A stretch of 13,060 nucleotides of DNA from NCBI GenBank assembly GCA_019683665.1, contig JADGIB010000073.1:1-13060 (forward strand). The letters run 5' to 3'. Every line of letters starts with the position of its first letter. Position 1 is the first letter of the stretch. This DNA is from Solirubrobacteraceae bacterium. GTDB taxonomy: Bacteria > Actinomycetota > Thermoleophilia > Solirubrobacterales > Solirubrobacteraceae. Below the pieces are notes generated by a model. That model searched no databases. It saw only the letters and a program-made list of their open reading frames with translations, and was not told the origin of the DNA. Below are positions 12,330 through 13,060 of the stretch, piece after piece. The translations under genes were made by a program, and so were the position numbers.

Positions 12330-13060
12330 ATGAGCGAACGCGGCGCGATCCTGGCACAGGCGGAGGCGATGATCGAGGCGTGGGAGGAACGTTTCGGCAA
12401 CGTCGCGCGCCATCCGGCGACGGTGCCCGACCCGGCCCGCCTGCGCGACGGCTGGGCGGCGTTCGCGCAGCGGATGGCCGACCACTATCCGTTCTTCCAC
12501 CCGCGCTACGCGGGGCAGATGCTCAAGCCGCCGCACGAGGTCGCGGTCGCCGGCTACCTGGCGGCGATGCTCGTCAACCCCAACAACCACGCGCTCGACG
12601 GCGGGCCGGGGACGAGCGGGCTCGAGGTCGAGGTCGTCGAGCAGCTCGCCGGGATGCTCGGCCTCGCGCCGCCGTCGCTCGGGCACCTGACGTCGTCGGG
12701 GACGATCGCGAACCTCGAGGCGCTGTGGGTTGCGCGCGAGCTCGCGCCGGGCCGCGCCGTCGTCCACAGCGAGGCCGCCCACTACACGCACGGGCGGATG
12801 TGCGGGGTCCTCGGCGTCGAGGCGCGCGCGGTGCCGGCCGACGCCGCCGGGCGGATCGACCTGGACGCGGTCGAGGCCGAGTGCCGCCGCGGCGGGGTGG
12901 GGACCGTCGTCCTCACCGCGGGCACGACCGGGGTCGGCGCGGTCGACCGCGTCGACGAGGCGCTGGCGCTGCGCGAGCGCTACGGGGTGCGGCTCCACGT
13001 CGACCCCCCCGACGGCGGCTTCTACGCGCGGCGGGCCCGGCGCGCCGGGGGGCCGGCCCG
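12330..13060 (+). CDS. Group II pyridoxal-phosphate-dependent decarboxylase (3' end outside window)
   Basis: The first 243 residues are visible. The family contains decarboxylases for glutamate, aspartate, tyrosine, other aromatic amino acids and diaminobutyrate, all using pyridoxal 5'-phosphate on a fold-type I scaffold. Visible signs are FHPRYAGQMLKPPHEVAVAG (57-76), NPNNHALDGGPGTSGLEVEV (83-102), the phosphate-binding LTSSGTIANLEAL (120-132), EAAHYTHGR (148-156) with H151 expected to stack on the cofactor ring, TAGTTGVGAVD (196-206), and HVD (223-225), whose aspartate contacts the pyridine nitrogen. The cofactor lysine lies beyond the window. After HVD the usual AAYGGF reads PPDGGF, followed by an arginine-rich stretch, which may be sequence error near a contig end. 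The ATG at 12330 gives a normal family N-terminus. Substrate cannot be assigned. Confidence 0.85.
   Translation, partial: MSERGAILAQAEAMIEAWEERFGNVARHPATVPDPARLRDGWAAFAQRMADHYPFFHPRYAGQMLKPPHEVAVAGYLAAMLVNPNNHALDGGPGTSGLEVEVVEQLAGMLGLAPPSLGHLTSSGTIANLEALWVARELAPGRAVVHSEAAHYTHGRMCGVLGVEARAVPADAAGRIDLDAVEAECRRGGVGTVVLTAGTTGVGAVDRVDEALALRERYGVRLHVDPPDGGFYARRARRAGGPA

Overview
The window is very GC-rich (roughly three quarters G+C, third codon positions nearly all G or C). It carries actinobacterial traits: a tandem-ATPase ECF transporter, a split three-gene PntAA/AB/B transhydrogenase, luciferase-like flavin/F420 enzymes, leaderless GTG starts and a Rho with a long charged insert. I infer a deep-branching actinobacterium, most likely Thermoleophilia/Solirubrobacterales; the sequence alone cannot fix the taxon. 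There are no rRNA, tRNA, CRISPR or insertion-sequence signals. The last ~60 bases look odd and may be a contig end.

Layout. (1) 1-2368: an ECF vitamin-type importer operon, with the tail of a probable T component, a fused double ATPase and an S component, joined by 4-base ATGA and GTGA overlaps. (2) 2382-5223: proton-translocating NAD(P) transhydrogenase genes pntAA, pntAB and pntB, joined by TGATG overlaps and followed by a strong hairpin at 5230-5258. (3) 5289-5639: a small three-helix membrane protein, followed by a perfect 10-bp hairpin. (4) 5706-6755: a luciferase-like monooxygenase. (5) 6799-8421: glpD, an FAD glycerol-3-phosphate dehydrogenase. (6) 8495-10342: a secreted beta-propeller-like protein ending in a PKD-like domain. 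(7) 10415-11698: a divergent Rho-family protein. (8) A bidirectional 11-bp hairpin separates it from a convergent minus-strand hypothetical gene (11747-12211). (9) A divergent 118-base promoter region leads to a group II PLP-dependent decarboxylase (12330 onward, cut by the window end).

Most of the window is housekeeping and redox metabolism. The transhydrogenase interconverts NADH and NADPH pools at the membrane, and GlpD feeds electrons from glycerol 3-phosphate into the respiratory chain. The most unusual gene is the Rho-like protein. It keeps the N-terminal domain, the RNA-binding cold-shock-like domain and Walker A, but it has lost the residues equivalent to the catalytic glutamate, the Q-loop, the R-loop and the C-terminal ~45 residues. 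A second theme is expression architecture: several genes have an isolated TANNNT hexamer exactly 7 bases before a GTG and no Shine-Dalgarno, which points to leaderless mRNAs.
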